Program-made: the position numbers and the translations under genes
Notes under the pieces: generated by a model
Databases searched by the model: none
Told to the model about the DNA's origin: nothing
The model's input: the letters and a program-made list of their open reading frames with translations, nothing else
Part shown: positions 25,152 through 36,184 of the stretch, piece after piece
Layout of the letters: each line of letters begins with the position of its first letter
Numbering within the stretch: the stretch's first letter is position 1
DNA from: Vibrio gallaecicus
GTDB lineage: Bacteria; Pseudomonadota; Gammaproteobacteria; Enterobacterales; Vibrionaceae
Direction of reading: 5' to 3'
NCBI RefSeq assembly: GCF_024347495.1
Contig: NZ_AP025490.1
Span: 2,852,001-2,916,000 of the forward strand
DNA length: 64,000 nucleotides

Positions 25152-25480
25152 GTGTCTGCTCCAGAGTGTTGACTATGAAAAGATCAAATTTGATTGCCAC
25201 GAAATATGTCATGGATCGACCAGAAAAGCCACCTAGATTAAAGGTTGAAGATGATCTTTCTAAACAGATTAGTAGCGTAATATTAATTGAAAAATAAAAC
25301 GGCAATCACAGAAACAAATTTTCAACATATTATTAACCATTTTCTATTTTAGCATATCGTCTGCATTCACTATTTTGCATGAAATGTGCTTAAATTGCGT
25401 GATTAAGCATGATAAATGCATAGAAGGGATCATATCAAAATGAATAAAACCTCGTAAAAGCCTCACAAGTTGAATAATGC

Positions 25481-25494
25481 TGAATTTTTATTCA
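25481..25494. promoter_or_regulatory. ARG box (ArgR operator) upstream of arcA
   Basis: TGAATTTTTATTCA is a perfect match to the core of the E. coli ArgR consensus wnTGAATwwwwATTCAnw. It is centred about 240 bp upstream of the arcA start. TGAAT half-sites at 25471 and 25441 could extend it. ArgR represses arginine synthesis and often activates catabolic arc genes. The sign of control here is not visible. Confidence 0.65.
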
Positions 25495-25667
25495 CTTAAT
25501 CCCACTTGAGTAATCGAATCGTCTCGTCAAAAAACAGCATATAAACTCAGGAGGAAGCCTCTATTTACCTTTCATTAAATTGATATAAAAAAATTAAATT
25601 TCCATATTTTGTAGTTTTTACAACCAAGTTAATTAAATAAACCAAACAAAGACACTATTGTTAGAGC

Positions 25668-25696
25668 TTGCATCTTTCTTTTAAGCTTGTCATAAC
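25668..25696 (+). promoter_or_regulatory. possible arcA promoter
   Basis: -35 TTGCAT (25668-25673), a 17-bp spacer, and -10 CATAAC (25691-25696). This places the transcript start about 25 bp before the arcA ATG. The match is moderate. Confidence 0.35.
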
Positions 25697-25726
25697 TAGA
25701 GGCTGGATTAAAAGTAAGGATGCAAA

Positions 25727-26947
25727 ATGAGTAAGCTGTACGTTGGCTCCGAAGTTGGTCAGTTAAGACGAGTTCTATTAAACCGACCTGAACGAGCACT
25801 CACCCACCTCACCCCTTCGAACTGTCATGAACTATTATTTGATGATGTTTTGGCTGTTGAAGCGGCAGGTGAAGAACATGATGCTTTCGCCTCAACCCTA
25901 CGTAACCAAGGCGTGGAAGTATTACTGTTACACGATCTACTCGTTGAAACTCTCAATGTTACAGAAGCTAGGGAATGGCTACTGAATACTCAAATCTCTG
26001 ATTTCCGTTACGGTCCTACTTTTGCTCGAGACTTACGTAACTATCTTGCTCAAATGGACAATGAACACCTAGCAACCATTTTATTAGGTGGCTTGGCTTA
26101 TTCAGAACTGCCAATCAAGTCTTCTTCTATGCTGCCTAAAATGCATAGACCGCTCGACTTTGTCATTGAACCATTACCTAATCACTTATTTACGCGTGAT
26201 ACTTCATGTTGGGTATATGGCGGTGTATCTCTTAACCCAATGATGATGCCAGCTCGTCAACGAGAAACGAACCACTTGCGAGCGATCTACCGCTGGCATC
26301 CTGTTTTTGCAGGGCAGGACTTCATTAAATACTTTGGCGATGAAGATTTGCATTACGACAATGCAAATATTGAAGGTGGTGATGTACTCGTTATTGGTAA
26401 AGGTGCTGTGCTAATCGGTATCTCTGAGCGTACCAAACCTCAAGGTGTTGAAAATTTAGCAGCAAGCCTATTTAAATCAGGTCAGGCTAAAGAAGTGATC
26501 GCCATTGATCTGCCAAAACATCGCTCATGCATGCATTTAGATACTGTCATGACTCATATGGATATTGATACTTTCTCAGTATATCCAGAGATCGTACGCA
26601 AAGATCTTGATACTTGGCGCTTAACACCAAAAGGAAATGGTGAAATGCGTGTAGAGAAGGCCGATAACTACTTGTCTGCTATCGAAGGTGCATTAGGGTT
26701 AGATCAACTAAAGATCATTACGACTGGTGGTGATAATTATGAAGCTGAACGTGAACAGTGGAATGATGCTAACAACGTGTTGACTGTTAAGCCTGGCACC
26801 GTCATTGGCTACGAGCGCAATGTTTACACGAATGAAAAATACGATAAAGCTGGAATAGAAGTCCTGACTATTCCTGGTAACGAGCTTGGACGCGGACGAG
26901 GTGGTGCTCGCTGCATGAGCTGCCCAATTGAACGTGATGATATTTAA
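25727..26947 (+). CDS. arcA: arginine deiminase
   Basis: A 406-aa cytosolic enzyme that converts arginine to citrulline and ammonia, the first step of the arginine deiminase pathway. Guanidino-modifying enzyme motifs are intact: FTRDTSCW, the ENIEGGDV-type motif [21 protein letters not shown], and the C-terminal [14 protein letters not shown] with catalytic Cys at about 396. aAGGAtgcaaa precedes ATG. ArgF lies next downstream but behind a terminator and a separate regulatory region. I see no carbamate kinase (arcC) or arginine/ornithine antiporter (arcD) in this window. Confidence 0.95.
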   Translation: MSKLYVGSEVGQLRRVLLNRPERALTHLTPSNCHELLFDDVLAVEAAGEEHDAFASTLRNQGVEVLLLHDLLVETLNVTEAREWLLNTQISDFRYGPTFARDLRNYLAQMDNEHLATILLGGLAYSELPIKSSSMLPKMHRPLDFVIEPLPNHLFTRDTSCWVYGGVSLNPMMMPARQRETNHLRAIYRWHPVFAGQDFIKYFGDEDLHYDNANIEGGDVLVIGKGAVLIGISERTKPQGVENLAASLFKSGQAKEVIAIDLPKHRSCMHLDTVMTHMDIDTFSVYPEIVRKDLDTWRLTPKGNGEMRVEKADNYLSAIEGALGLDQLKIITTGGDNYEAEREQWNDANNVLTVKPGTVIGYERNVYTNEKYDKAGIEVLTIPGNELGRGRGGARCMSCPIERDDI

Positions 26948-27003
26948 AAACGATAAATATCGTTGGTAGAAGTCACCTAAAACTCTACCATTTATAACAC
27001 CAT

Positions 27004-27031
27004 AAAAGCTGATGATTACTCATCAGCTTTT
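27004..27031 (+). terminator. terminator of arcA
   Basis: Hairpin aaaagctgatga-ttac-tcatcagctttt followed by a T-run. Confidence 0.9.
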
Positions 27032-27051
27032 TTTATTAAAATATAAAATAT

Positions 27052-27065
27052 AAAATAATTATTCA
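27052..27065. promoter_or_regulatory. ARG-box-like site upstream of argF
   Basis: AAAATAATTATTCA matches the ArgR core with two mismatches in the first half-site. It lies 65-78 bp before the argF ATG, a usual position for repression of arginine biosynthesis. Confidence 0.5.
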
Positions 27066-27129
27066 CAATAAAAGCATTTATATGTATAACTATCTACTTC
27101 ATTGATTCTTTATGCTCAAGGAGCGAGAT

Positions 27130-28131
27130 ATGGCTTTTAATCTTCGCAACCGTAACTTTCTAAAACTTCTCGATTTCTCTCCAAAGGAAATTCAGTTTTT
27201 ACTGGATCTCTCTGCTGACTTAAAAAAAGCTAAATATGCAGGTACGGAGCAGAAAAAATTAGCCGGTAAAAATATCGCGCTGATCTTTGAAAAAGCCTCA
27301 ACCCGAACTCGCTGTGCATTTGAAGTTGCCGCTTTTGATCAAGGTGCTCAAGTTTCTTATCTCGGTCCTTCTGGTTCTCAGATCGGTCAAAAGGAATCAA
27401 TGAAAGACACAGCTCGTGTATTAGGGCGAATGTATGACGGCATCGAGTATCGAGGGTTTGGGCAAAGCATAGTAGAAGATTTAGGGGCTTATGCTGGCGT
27501 TCCAGTCTGGAATGGACTGACAGATGAATTCCACCCAACACAAATTCTTGCTGATTTTCTAACGATGCTTGAACACGGCAAAGGTAAACAACTGCATCAA
27601 ATTAGTTTTGCTTACCTTGGTGATGCTCGTAACAATATGGGTAATTCACTTTTAGTTGGCGCAGCAAAAATGGGAATGGATATTCGCCTCGTTGCTCCTA
27701 AATCATTTTGGCCTGAAGAATCTCTTGTCAAACAGTGTCAATCAATCGCTCAATCAACTGGGGCTAAAATTACTCTTACAGAAGATGTAAATGAAGGCGT
27801 TCAAGGCTGTGATTTCCTTTACACCGATGTTTGGGTATCAATGGGTGAAGCGCCAGAAGCTTGGGATGAACGAGTAGCTGTAATGACGCCTTATCAAGTA
27901 AATATGGATGTCATCAAACAAACGGGTAACCCACAAGTTAAGTTCATGCATTGTCTTCCGGCTTTTCATAACAATGAAACCGTAATTGGGCAGCAAGTCG
28001 CAGATAAATACGGCATGAACGGCTTAGAAGTTACAGATGAAGTCTTTGAATCTGAATATTCAATTGTATTTGATGAAGCTGAAAACCGTATGCACACCAT
28101 CAAAGCAGTCATGGTTGCCACATTAGGGTAG
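27130..28131 (+). CDS. argF: ornithine carbamoyltransferase
   Basis: A 333-aa enzyme (E. coli 334) that makes citrulline from ornithine and carbamoyl phosphate; it trimerises. Motifs are STRTR at 57-61 (carbamoyl phosphate), HPTQ, the DVWVSMG ornithine loop, and HCLP with Cys275. AAGGAG stands 6 nt before the chosen ATG, so the ATG 18 nt upstream is rejected. Its place next to arcA raises the question whether it also serves the catabolic direction. A separate ARG-box-like site suggests ordinary biosynthetic control. Confidence 0.96.
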   Translation: MAFNLRNRNFLKLLDFSPKEIQFLLDLSADLKKAKYAGTEQKKLAGKNIALIFEKASTRTRCAFEVAAFDQGAQVSYLGPSGSQIGQKESMKDTARVLGRMYDGIEYRGFGQSIVEDLGAYAGVPVWNGLTDEFHPTQILADFLTMLEHGKGKQLHQISFAYLGDARNNMGNSLLVGAAKMGMDIRLVAPKSFWPEESLVKQCQSIAQSTGAKITLTEDVNEGVQGCDFLYTDVWVSMGEAPEAWDERVAVMTPYQVNMDVIKQTGNPQVKFMHCLPAFHNNETVIGQQVADKYGMNGLEVTDEVFESEYSIVFDEAENRMHTIKAVMVATLG

Positions 28132-28202
28132 TCATCTTAAAATTTATGATTCGAGCGTGAATCATAGAGTTTCATAACAGTAAAAAAGCTTGATGTAATC
28201 GC

Positions 28203-28230
28203 TTGCGATCACAAATTGAAAGCGTATAAT
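28203..28230 (+). promoter_or_regulatory. promoter of the pyrL-pyrBI operon
   Basis: A perfect -10 TATAAT (28225-28230), a 16-bp spacer, and -35 TTGCGA (28203-28208). It lies 30 bp before the leader peptide start. Confidence 0.65.
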
Positions 28231-28259
28231 TCTCGGCAATTTGTCTGAGAGTAGTGAAA

Positions 28260-28352
28260 ATGACACCTATCAATGTTGTGAAAATGCCCAATATTGCACG
28301 CAAGCTATCTTGCTTGTCTGGTTGTCTATTCTGCTTTTCAGCACGTTTTTAA
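28260..28352 (+). CDS. pyrL: pyrBI operon leader peptide
   Basis: A 30-codon ORF starting MTPINVVKMPN and ending CFSARF. It is rich in Cys, Ser and Leu in its second half. The stop codon overlaps the first bases of the attenuator hairpin. In E. coli, PyrL translation tracks RNA polymerase pausing at U-rich sites. When UTP is low, the ribosome closes up and blocks the terminator. The sequence is unlike E. coli PyrL but the layout is the same. The start context is gtagtgaaaATG, with no strong Shine-Dalgarno. Confidence 0.75.
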   Translation: MTPINVVKMPNIARKLSCLSGCLFCFSARF

Positions 28353-28380
28353 AGCCTCCCTTATTGGGGGGCTTTTTTAT
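28351..28380 (+). terminator. pyrBI attenuator
   Basis: Hairpin aagcctccc-ttatt-ggggggctt (one T-G pair) followed by six T residues, 31 bp before pyrB and directly after the leader peptide stop. This is the expected UTP-sensing attenuator. Confidence 0.85.
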
Positions 28381-28410
28381 GGCTAATACAAAATAGTAGG
28401 GAAGAAGATC

Positions 28411-29340
28411 ATGACGAATTCGCTTTTTCAAAAGCACATTATCTCAATTCCAGAGCTTTCTCGTGAAGAGCTAGAATTGATTGTTCAAACGGCAGGTCAA
28501 CTCAAAGCAGAACCCAACCCTAATCTTATTAAAAATAAAGTCATTGCGAGCTGCTTCTTTGAGCCTTCAACTCGTACACGTCTGTCTTTTGAAACCGCAA
28601 TTCAACGTATTGGCGGAGATGTGATTGGGTTTGATAGTGGTGGTAATACTTCTTTAGCTAAAAAAGGCGAGACACTAGCAGATTCGGTGCAGGTGATTTC
28701 TTCTTATGTAGATGCTTATGTTATGCGCCACCCACAAGAAGGCGCTGCGCGTCTCGCTTCTGAATTCTCTAATGGTGTTCCAGTTATCAATGCTGGAGAT
28801 GGTGCGAACCAACACCCCACTCAAACTCTGCTTGACCTATTCTCAATTGCAGAAACACAAGGGCGTTTAGATAACTTGAATGTCGCGTTCGTCGGTGACC
28901 TGAAATATGGCAGAACCGTACACTCGCTGACTCAAGCATTGGCTAAGTTCAACAACGTTTGTTTCTACTTTATCGCACCTGAAGCTTTGGCTATGCCAGA
29001 CTACATCTGTGAAGAACTAGATGAAGCAGGCATTCAATATAAACAGCTATTAGATATGGATAGCGTAATTCCTGAGCTCGATATTTTGTACATGACACGA
29101 GTTCAAAAAGAGCGTTTTGACGAATCAGAATATGCTCATATTAAATCGGCTTATATTTTAAATGCTGGGCTTCTTGAAGGTGCTCGTGACAACCTTAAAG
29201 TACTTCATCCACTACCACGTGTAGATGAAATTACTACGGATGTTGATAAAACACCTTACGCCTATTACTTCGAGCAAGCTGAAAATGGCGTTTACGCACG
29301 TGAAGCTTTACTGGCTCTAGTTCTAAACGAAACCTTGTAA
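28411..29340 (+). CDS. pyrB: aspartate carbamoyltransferase catalytic subunit
   Basis: 309 aa (E. coli 310). It catalyses carbamoyl aspartate formation, the committed step of pyrimidine synthesis. Motifs are [10 protein letters not shown] with S53-R57, the KKGETLADS loop, HPTQTLLDL and [18 protein letters not shown] precedes ATG. It is 14 nt upstream of pyrI, and the two make the allosteric holoenzyme of two catalytic trimers and three regulatory dimers. Confidence 0.98.
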   Translation: MTNSLFQKHIISIPELSREELELIVQTAGQLKAEPNPNLIKNKVIASCFFEPSTRTRLSFETAIQRIGGDVIGFDSGGNTSLAKKGETLADSVQVISSYVDAYVMRHPQEGAARLASEFSNGVPVINAGDGANQHPTQTLLDLFSIAETQGRLDNLNVAFVGDLKYGRTVHSLTQALAKFNNVCFYFIAPEALAMPDYICEELDEAGIQYKQLLDMDSVIPELDILYMTRVQKERFDESEYAHIKSAYILNAGLLEGARDNLKVLHPLPRVDEITTDVDKTPYAYYFEQAENGVYAREALLALVLNETL

Positions 29341-29354
29341 TCGGGAGATATAAC

Positions 29355-29816
29355 ATGACTAAAGAAACTCAATTGCAAGTTGAAGCAATCAAGAATGGCA
29401 CCGTGATTGACCATATTCCTGCGAATATCGGCATCAAAGTTCTAAAACTTTTTGATATGCATAATTCAAATCAACGTATCACGATAGGTCTAAACCTTCC
29501 GTCTTCAGCTCTAGGTGGAAAAGATTTATTAAAAATTGAAAACGTATTCGTTACAGAAGAGCAAGCAAATAAGTTAGCTCTGTATGCACCGCATGCCACT
29601 GTTAACCAAATAGAAGATTACGAAGTCGTTAAGAAACTTGCTTTAGAACTTCCTGAGCAAATCAATGATATTTTTGAATGCCCAAATACCAACTGTATTA
29701 CGCATAATGAACCCGTTGAAAGTAGCTTCAAGGTCTTTGAGAAGAAAGAAGATATTCGCTTGAAGTGCAAATACTGTGAGAAAGTTTTCGCACGCGAAAT
29801 CGTGACGGAGAGATAA
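29355..29816 (+). CDS. pyrI: aspartate carbamoyltransferase regulatory subunit
   Basis: 153 aa, the E. coli length. It binds CTP/UTP (inhibitors) and ATP (activator) in the N-terminal domain. The four zinc-site cysteines are at 109, 114, 138 and 141, the same numbers as in E. coli. GGGAGA lies before ATG. Last gene of pyrLBI. Confidence 0.98.
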   Translation: MTKETQLQVEAIKNGTVIDHIPANIGIKVLKLFDMHNSNQRITIGLNLPSSALGGKDLLKIENVFVTEEQANKLALYAPHATVNQIEDYEVVKKLALELPEQINDIFECPNTNCITHNEPVESSFKVFEKKEDIRLKCKYCEKVFAREIVTER

Positions 29817-29853
29817 AGCCAGTTTATTCGTCGTTGCGAATGTCAAAACTATG

Positions 29854-29880
29854 AAATACCTCGCCTATGCGGGGTATTTT
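29854..29880 (+). terminator. terminator of pyrBI
   Basis: Hairpin aaatacctcgc-ctat-gcggggtattt followed by T residues. Confidence 0.85.
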
Positions 29881-29951
29881 GCTCTTTACCAATCGAAAAT
29901 TTGGAGGCACACTGAATTTCGATTTTTATCTCATAACTGATGGAATAACCC

Positions 29952-30341
29952 ATGACTAAAGTACTTCATACAGAATCTGCTCCAGCAGCAATCGGCCCAT
30001 ATGTTCAAGGTGTTGATCTTGGCAACATGGTACTGACTTCAGGTCAGATTCCAGTAAACCCAGCAACGGGTGAAGTGTCGGAAGACATCGCAGTACAAGC
30101 TCGTCAGTCTCTAGACAATGTTCAAGCTGTTGTTGAAGCGTCTGGTCTAACGGTAAAAGATATTGTGAAACTAACGGTATTCGTAAAAGACCTAAATGAT
30201 TTTGGAACAGTAAATGAAGTTTACGGTAAGTTCTTCGACGAACATGGCGTAGCAAACTACCCTGCTCGCTCTTGTGTTGAAGTAGCTCGTCTACCAAAAG
30301 ATGTTGGTATTGAAATCGAAGCTATCGCGGTGCGTAAATAA
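29952..30341 (+). CDS. ridA: RidA family enamine/imine deaminase
   Basis: A 129-aa trimeric protein that hydrolyses reactive 2-aminoacrylate and related imines made by PLP enzymes. The RidA markers are GQIPVNPATG, the LDNVQAVVEASG helix, PARSCVEVARLP with the catalytic Arg at 106, and IEIEAIA at the end. It has its own terminator and follows pyrI by 135 bp. This neighbourhood (pyrBI-ridA) recurs in enterobacteria and vibrios. Confidence 0.93.
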   Translation: MTKVLHTESAPAAIGPYVQGVDLGNMVLTSGQIPVNPATGEVSEDIAVQARQSLDNVQAVVEASGLTVKDIVKLTVFVKDLNDFGTVNEVYGKFFDEHGVANYPARSCVEVARLPKDVGIEIEAIAVRK

Positions 30342-30403
30342 GTTTCAAATTATCGAATGTACGTGCAAACCAGTTCTGGCTGACTTGTACATTCATTAGA
30401 AAC

Positions 30404-30435
30404 AAAAAAGGTTGCCCTGTGGGCAACCTTTTTAT
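30404..30435. terminator. bidirectional terminator between ridA and plsC
   Basis: Hairpin aaaaaggttgccc-tgt-gggcaaccttttt with A- and T-runs on both sides. It serves both convergent genes. Confidence 0.9.
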
Positions 30436-30454
30436 TATCTATCGTATGACTAAA

Positions 30455-31180
30455 TTATTTACTATTCAGCTCAATAACTTCTTTATCTAGCGCTTCCAGC
30501 TTATCTTTCATTTGCTCTCGGCATTGATTTGCCAATTCGCGTACGTTTGATTTGTCATAACCTTCAACACTCACTGGCGGCAACATTTCAACGATAACAT
30601 GACCGTTATTCCAACGGTTTAATTTAACATCACCCGTCGAGCTACAAACGATTGGAATAATCGGTAAGCCGGCACCAATAGCAGCATGAAATGCACCCGT
30701 CTTAAATGGTAGTAACCCACGCCCGCGTGAACGCGTACCTTCAGGGAACATCCAAACAGACACATCACTTTCTTTTAAATTATTCACAACTTGATCGATA
30801 GTGCCAACCGCTTTGCTTCTATTTGCACGGTCAATCAAGATATTACCCGTTAGCCAGTAAAGCTGACCAAATAAAGGCATCCACACTAGGCTTTTCTTAC
30901 CTACAGTCACGACTTTAGGTGTTACAGCTGATGAAACGGTGAATAAATCCCAACTATTTTGGTGGTTGGCAACATAGACATGCTGACCACGAGAATACGC
31001 GTCTTCAGGAATACGTAATTCTAATTTCATGCCAAATATTTTGGACATGTAACCGAAGTAACGACCAAAAGTAAAAACATGCTTTGGATTGCGTGGGCTT
31101 AATAAGCAGTAACCGCAGCCAAATACAAACATAAGAATCGCAAAAATAGCGAGGGCAAAAATACGTAATATTGCTATCAT
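30455..31180 (-). CDS. plsC: 1-acyl-sn-glycerol-3-phosphate acyltransferase
   Basis: 241 aa (E. coli PlsC 245). A membrane-bound enzyme that acylates lysophosphatidic acid to phosphatidic acid. An N-terminal membrane helix (3-25) is followed by the catalytic NHQNSWD at 72-78, the substrate motif FPEGTRSRG from 145 and a third motif around IPIV. TGGAG lies 8 nt before the chosen ATG; the frame can be extended six codons upstream without support. Monocistronic, divided from murA by its terminator. Confidence 0.95.
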   Translation of the reverse strand: MIAILRIFALAIFAILMFVFGCGYCLLSPRNPKHVFTFGRYFGYMSKIFGMKLELRIPEDAYSRGQHVYVANHQNSWDLFTVSSAVTPKVVTVGKKSLVWMPLFGQLYWLTGNILIDRANRSKAVGTIDQVVNNLKESDVSVWMFPEGTRSRGRGLLPFKTGAFHAAIGAGLPIIPIVCSSTGDVKLNRWNNGHVIVEMLPPVSVEGYDKSNVRELANQCREQMKDKLEALDKEVIELNSK

Positions 31181-31273
31181 TTTGTTCTCCAGAAACACCT
31201 TGCTGGTCCCCCATTAGAATGAGGCTCACGACGCTAAAAACAGCGAGGTATAACTATAAATAAATACATCTAT

Positions 31274-31304
31274 AAAAAAGCCGAAACCAAGGTTTCGACT
31301 TTCT
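31274..31304 (-). terminator. terminator of murA
   Basis: On the minus strand, hairpin agtcgaaacc-tt-ggtttcggct followed by T residues. Confidence 0.8.
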
Positions 31305-31342
31305 ATTTTTATCGTTTAACTCATTATTCACTAGCGTATGGG

Positions 31343-32871
<1,529 letters not shown>

Positions 32872-32884
32872 AAATAGCTCCTGC

Positions 32885-33193
32885 CTAATCTTTTAAGTGT
32901 TTTGCCATCAATGGCTGGATATTGCTCAATTGGAACAACGTTCGTAATTGTTCTGGCACGAAACTGAGCATTATATGACAGTTTTGATTTTTTGCATGCT
33001 CTATTAAGTGAATTAGCATCACCATTCCAGCCGAATCAATGCGATTTACTTGATTTAAGTCGACTTGAACTTCAGATTCAGCCGTTTTCCAACTCTCCAA
33101 TGTTAACCATAGCAATGGAACTGACTCTCTGTCTAAATCCCCCGAGAGCTGAAACGTATCAATGCTGATTGATTTCCATTGAGGATGTGACAT
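32885..33193 (-). CDS. mlaB: lipid asymmetry maintenance STAS protein MlaB
   Basis: A 102-aa cytosolic STAS-domain protein that supports assembly and activity of the MlaFEDB ABC transporter. The helix motif [15 protein letters not shown] contains the STAS Ser. Its ATG overlaps the mlaC stop by one base (TAATG), indicating translational coupling. Sequence identity is low, as is usual for MlaB; operon position makes the call. Confidence 0.88.
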   Translation of the reverse strand: MSHPQWKSISIDTFQLSGDLDRESVPLLWLTLESWKTAESEVQVDLNQVNRIDSAGMVMLIHLIEHAKNQNCHIMLSFVPEQLRTLFQLSNIQPLMAKHLKD

Positions 33194-33849
33194 TACTTAG
33201 CCCCTTCAAAACGAATTGGCTGTTGCGCCAAACGATCTAGATCTTGTGCAACTGAAACAATACCCTGCTGGCGTATTTTACTGTTCCATTCAGATTGCTT
33301 GCTAGAAAGTAAGCTAATGCCTTCCGCAATCATATCAAAAGCTTTCCACTCACCAGATTTTTTATCTTTACGTAATTTAAATTCAAGTTTGATATTAGGA
33401 CGTGGAGTCGCAATGATATCGACTTTTACGCTAGTAATACGGCTGCTTTCTTTTAACTTAGTTTCTGGTCCAAATTCAATTTTTTGGTCAGTGTACTGAG
33501 TCAAAACTTGCGCATACGATGTCACTAGATAGCCATAAAAAGCATCAATAAAAATACGTACGTCTTTTTTATCCGCACCTTTTAAATTGGGTCCTAATAG
33601 CTTTAACGCCGCATATTGAGAATTGACGTATGGCATCAACTCTTCTTCAACGATGACTTTCAATAATTCAGGATCGTTCTGAATATTAACTTGCTCATCT
33701 TTCAATCGAGAAAAAGCTTGGTCAGCGACTTGCTTCATCATGTGATAAGGCTGAGTTTTATCTATCGTTTCTTTTTTATCAGTCGACTCTGCAAAAACAT
33801 TCACAGAAAAGAGCAGAGCCGTCAGGGTAATAAATAATTTCTTCAGCAT
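33193..33849 (-). CDS. mlaC: periplasmic phospholipid-binding protein MlaC
   Basis: 218 aa with a signal peptide (MLKKLFITLTALLFSVNVFA, cut after about residue 20). It shuttles phospholipids between the MlaA-porin complex and MlaFEDB. The family motif FIDAFYGYLVTSYAQVLTQY is clear. I start at the ATG that opens the signal peptide, 4 nt after mlaD and with AAGGA upstream; a longer frame would overlap mlaD and bury the signal. Confidence 0.95.
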   Translation of the reverse strand: MLKKLFITLTALLFSVNVFAESTDKKETIDKTQPYHMMKQVADQAFSRLKDEQVNIQNDPELLKVIVEEELMPYVNSQYAALKLLGPNLKGADKKDVRIFIDAFYGYLVTSYAQVLTQYTDQKIEFGPETKLKESSRITSVKVDIIATPRPNIKLEFKLRKDKKSGEWKAFDMIAEGISLLSSKQSEWNSKIRQQGIVSVAQDLDRLAQQPIRFEGAK

Positions 33850-33853
33850 GTCA

Positions 33854-34342
33854 TTATTCCTTTGTCGTTTCTTCTGAGCCGCCAACACTGTACAAAACCT
33901 GACCTATAAGGTCTTCAAGTACTAAAGCGGATTTAGTGTCTTCAATAAAGTCACCATCGACTAGCATTTCTTCATCTTCAAAGACAAAACCTGGCACTAA
34001 GCTAATGTACTGCTCACCGATCAACCCTGAAGTCAGAATCTTCGCACTTGAAGTTTCTGGGAATTGCGAATATTTCGATTCAATAGAAAGATTTACAACT
34101 GGTAAGTAACTCTCGCTATCTAATTCGATACTCGTAACACGACCTACAACCACACCGCCAACTTTGACAGGTGAACGTACTTTTAAGCTACCAATATTGT
34201 CGAATGTCGCCTTTAAAGAGTAAGTATGGTTTGAACCAAGACCTTTTACGTCAGCGACTTGAAAAATCATGATTAAGATTGCGCAAATTCCGGCGATAAC
34301 AAAAGTACCGACCCATAATTCTAATTTTCGTGTTTGTTGCAT
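33854..34342 (-). CDS. mlaD: MCE-domain phospholipid transport protein MlaD
   Basis: 162 aa. One N-terminal membrane helix (about 12-30), then a single MCE domain (YSLKATFDNIGSLKVRSPVKVGGVVVGRV). E. coli MlaD forms a hexameric ring around MlaE in the periplasm and carries lipid through a hydrophobic pore. It starts 2 nt after mlaE. Confidence 0.96.
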   Translation of the reverse strand: MQQTRKLELWVGTFVIAGICAILIMIFQVADVKGLGSNHTYSLKATFDNIGSLKVRSPVKVGGVVVGRVTSIELDSESYLPVVNLSIESKYSQFPETSSAKILTSGLIGEQYISLVPGFVFEDEEMLVDGDFIEDTKSALVLEDLIGQVLYSVGGSEETTKE

Positions 34343-34344
34343 GA

Positions 34345-35124
34345 TTAATTCCCGAACATCAATGCTGTAAGAACAAAATCTAGCCCCAATACAGCTAGAG
34401 AAGAGTGCACAACAGTGCGTGTGGTTGCGCGGCTAATACCTTCAGAAGTAGGTATTGCATCGTAACCATTAAATAGAGCAATCCAAGTCACTGTAATAGC
34501 AAAGAACATACACTTAATTAAGCTGTTGCCTATGTCTCTACCTAACTCAACAGAAGACTGCATCGCAGACCAAAAACTACCATGATCAATTCCTTTCCAA
34601 TCAACACCGACAAGTTGACCGCCCCAAACCCCCACGGCCATAAAGATCATAGCAAGTAGTGGCATTGAAATTAATCCAGCCCATAAACGAGGTGCAATTA
34701 CACGCTTTAAGGGATCCACTGCCATCATTTCTAAGCTAGACAATTGCTCGGTCGCTTTCATCAAACCAATTTCGGCAGTTAAAGCTGAACCAGCACGGCC
34801 GGCAAAAAGCAGAGCCGTCACAACCGGTCCTAGTTCACGTAATAGCGATAGTGCCACCATTTGTCCAAGGCTACCTTCAGCACCATAATCGATAAGAATC
34901 ACGTAGCCTTGTAAACTCAAAACCATTCCGATAAAAAGTCCAGATACGATAATAATCGCGAGAGACTGCACGCCTACGCTGTAAAGCTGCTTAACTAATA
35001 GAGGGCAGTTTTTGAAACGAGGAACGCCAACTAGGGCTCCGAATAACATTAGACTTGCACGCCCAAAAGCTTCACAAATGGCTAATGCTCTTTGTCCAAC
35101 GCTCGCGATATAATTGGAGATCAT
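34345..35124 (-). CDS. mlaE: phospholipid ABC transporter permease MlaE
   Basis: 259 aa (E. coli 260). An inner-membrane permease with about five to six membrane segments and the MlaE family stretch [16 protein letters not shown] and [24 protein letters not shown]. The ATG stands 1 nt after the mlaF stop, with AAAGGA upstream. A 57-codon upstream extension overlaps mlaF in another frame and is rejected on length. Confidence 0.96.
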   Translation of the reverse strand: MISNYIASVGQRALAICEAFGRASLMLFGALVGVPRFKNCPLLVKQLYSVGVQSLAIIIVSGLFIGMVLSLQGYVILIDYGAEGSLGQMVALSLLRELGPVVTALLFAGRAGSALTAEIGLMKATEQLSSLEMMAVDPLKRVIAPRLWAGLISMPLLAMIFMAVGVWGGQLVGVDWKGIDHGSFWSAMQSSVELGRDIGNSLIKCMFFAITVTWIALFNGYDAIPTSEGISRATTRTVVHSSLAVLGLDFVLTALMFGN

Positions 35125-35125
35125 T

Positions 35126-35920
35126 TTAGAACAAGTCCTTTTCAATACTCTGAGCGGGGAAACGGAAAGGCACTGGGCCATCCGCGTCACCTTGTAAGAA
35201 TTGCAGCACCCTTGGATCGTTACTTTGACGTAGTTCCTCCGGGGAGCCACTCGCGATGACTTTTCCATCGGCGAGTAAATAGACAAGGTCGGCAATACTC
35301 ATCACTTCAGGAACATCATGTGAAACCACGATAGATGTCAAATCAAGTGCTTGGTTCAAGCTGCGGATAAGCTTAACTAAGACTCCCATCGTAATAGGGT
35401 CCTGCCCAACAAAAGGTTCATCGTACATAATAAGTGTAGGATCTAGCGCAATAGCACGAGCTAGAGCCGCACGCCTTGCCATACCACCAGAAAGCTCACT
35501 TGGCATTAGTTGCGCAGCGCCACGAAGCCCTACCGCCTCAAGTTTAAGCTTAACAATCGAGTCAATGAACTTCTCACTTAAATCCGTATGTTCACGTAGT
35601 GGAAATGCGACATTATCAAATACCGTTAGATCCGTAAAAAGCGCACCAGATTGAAACAGCATGCTCATTTTTTTACGGGCTTGATATAGATTTCGGCGTG
35701 ACAGTGATGGGATATTATCTCCATCAAACCACACCTTCCCCGTATCAGGAGGTAATTGACCGCCAATAATACGCAGCAAAGTTGTTTTACCTATACCGGA
35801 TGGCCCCATGATCGCAGTGATCTTGCCTTTGGGTACGAGTAGGCTAATGTCATCAAAAATAGTTCGTTCGCCGCGAGAGAAAGTTAAGTTCTCTACTCTA
35901 ACGAGTTCATTATTTCTCAT
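35126..35920 (-). CDS. mlaF: phospholipid ABC transporter ATPase MlaF
   Basis: 264 aa. Walker [10 protein letters not shown] at 39-47, signature LSGGM at 143-147, Walker B LIMYDE at 163-168. It powers the Mla system that keeps phospholipids out of the outer leaflet of the outer membrane. First gene of the leftward seven-gene operon, divergent from yrbG across 264 bp. Confidence 0.96.
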   Translation of the reverse strand: MRNNELVRVENLTFSRGERTIFDDISLLVPKGKITAIMGPSGIGKTTLLRIIGGQLPPDTGKVWFDGDNIPSLSRRNLYQARKKMSMLFQSGALFTDLTVFDNVAFPLREHTDLSEKFIDSIVKLKLEAVGLRGAAQLMPSELSGGMARRAALARAIALDPTLIMYDEPFVGQDPITMGVLVKLIRSLNQALDLTSIVVSHDVPEVMSIADLVYLLADGKVIASGSPEELRQSNDPRVLQFLQGDADGPVPFRFPAQSIEKDLF

Positions 35921-36184
35921 AGTATGGCTCTATCCTTGATCTAAAAAGCATCGTTAATTCGGTTCATGATAAGCACTATGTATAATAATTAAAAGCACTG
36001 TTCGATTTATTCTAGTGCTCATCCAACCTCTTCTAAATAATAAAATTCATGATTATTTTTAAAAGCGATTAAGTTTGTTTACAGCAAACCAACAATTAAT
36101 TGAAACAGTGACTTCCCTTTTACTTAGCAACAAGTCAAAATTAGCGGTTAATTACCCCCATTTAACTCATTTGTAGGAATCATC

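Larger units (their letters stand above)
25152..25726. other. rraB-arcA intergenic regulatory region
   Basis: 575 bp without a convincing gene, unusually long for this window and very AT-rich. It contains an ARG box (25481-25494), a GCAT/ATGC repeat cluster (25363-25419), a perfect palindrome atcaaatttgat (25183-25194) and a possible arcA promoter (25668-25696). Further TGAAT half-sites occur at 25441 and 25471. I see no sRNA-like hairpin with a T-run. Confidence 0.6.

Noticed and set aside
25183..25194. Palindrome atcaaatttgat near rraB as an FNR site
   Set aside because: FNR sites read TTGATnnnnATCAA; here the half-sites are in the opposite order. Perfect short AT-rich palindromes are expected by chance in this base composition.
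28144..28166. Hairpin tatgattcgagcgtgaatcata after argF as a terminator
   Set aside because: No T-run follows in the transcribed direction. It may stabilise the 3' end, but I cannot support termination.
35125..35295. 57-codon extension of MlaE overlapping mlaF
   Set aside because: MlaE from ATG 35124 matches the family length and follows the mlaF stop by 1 nt.
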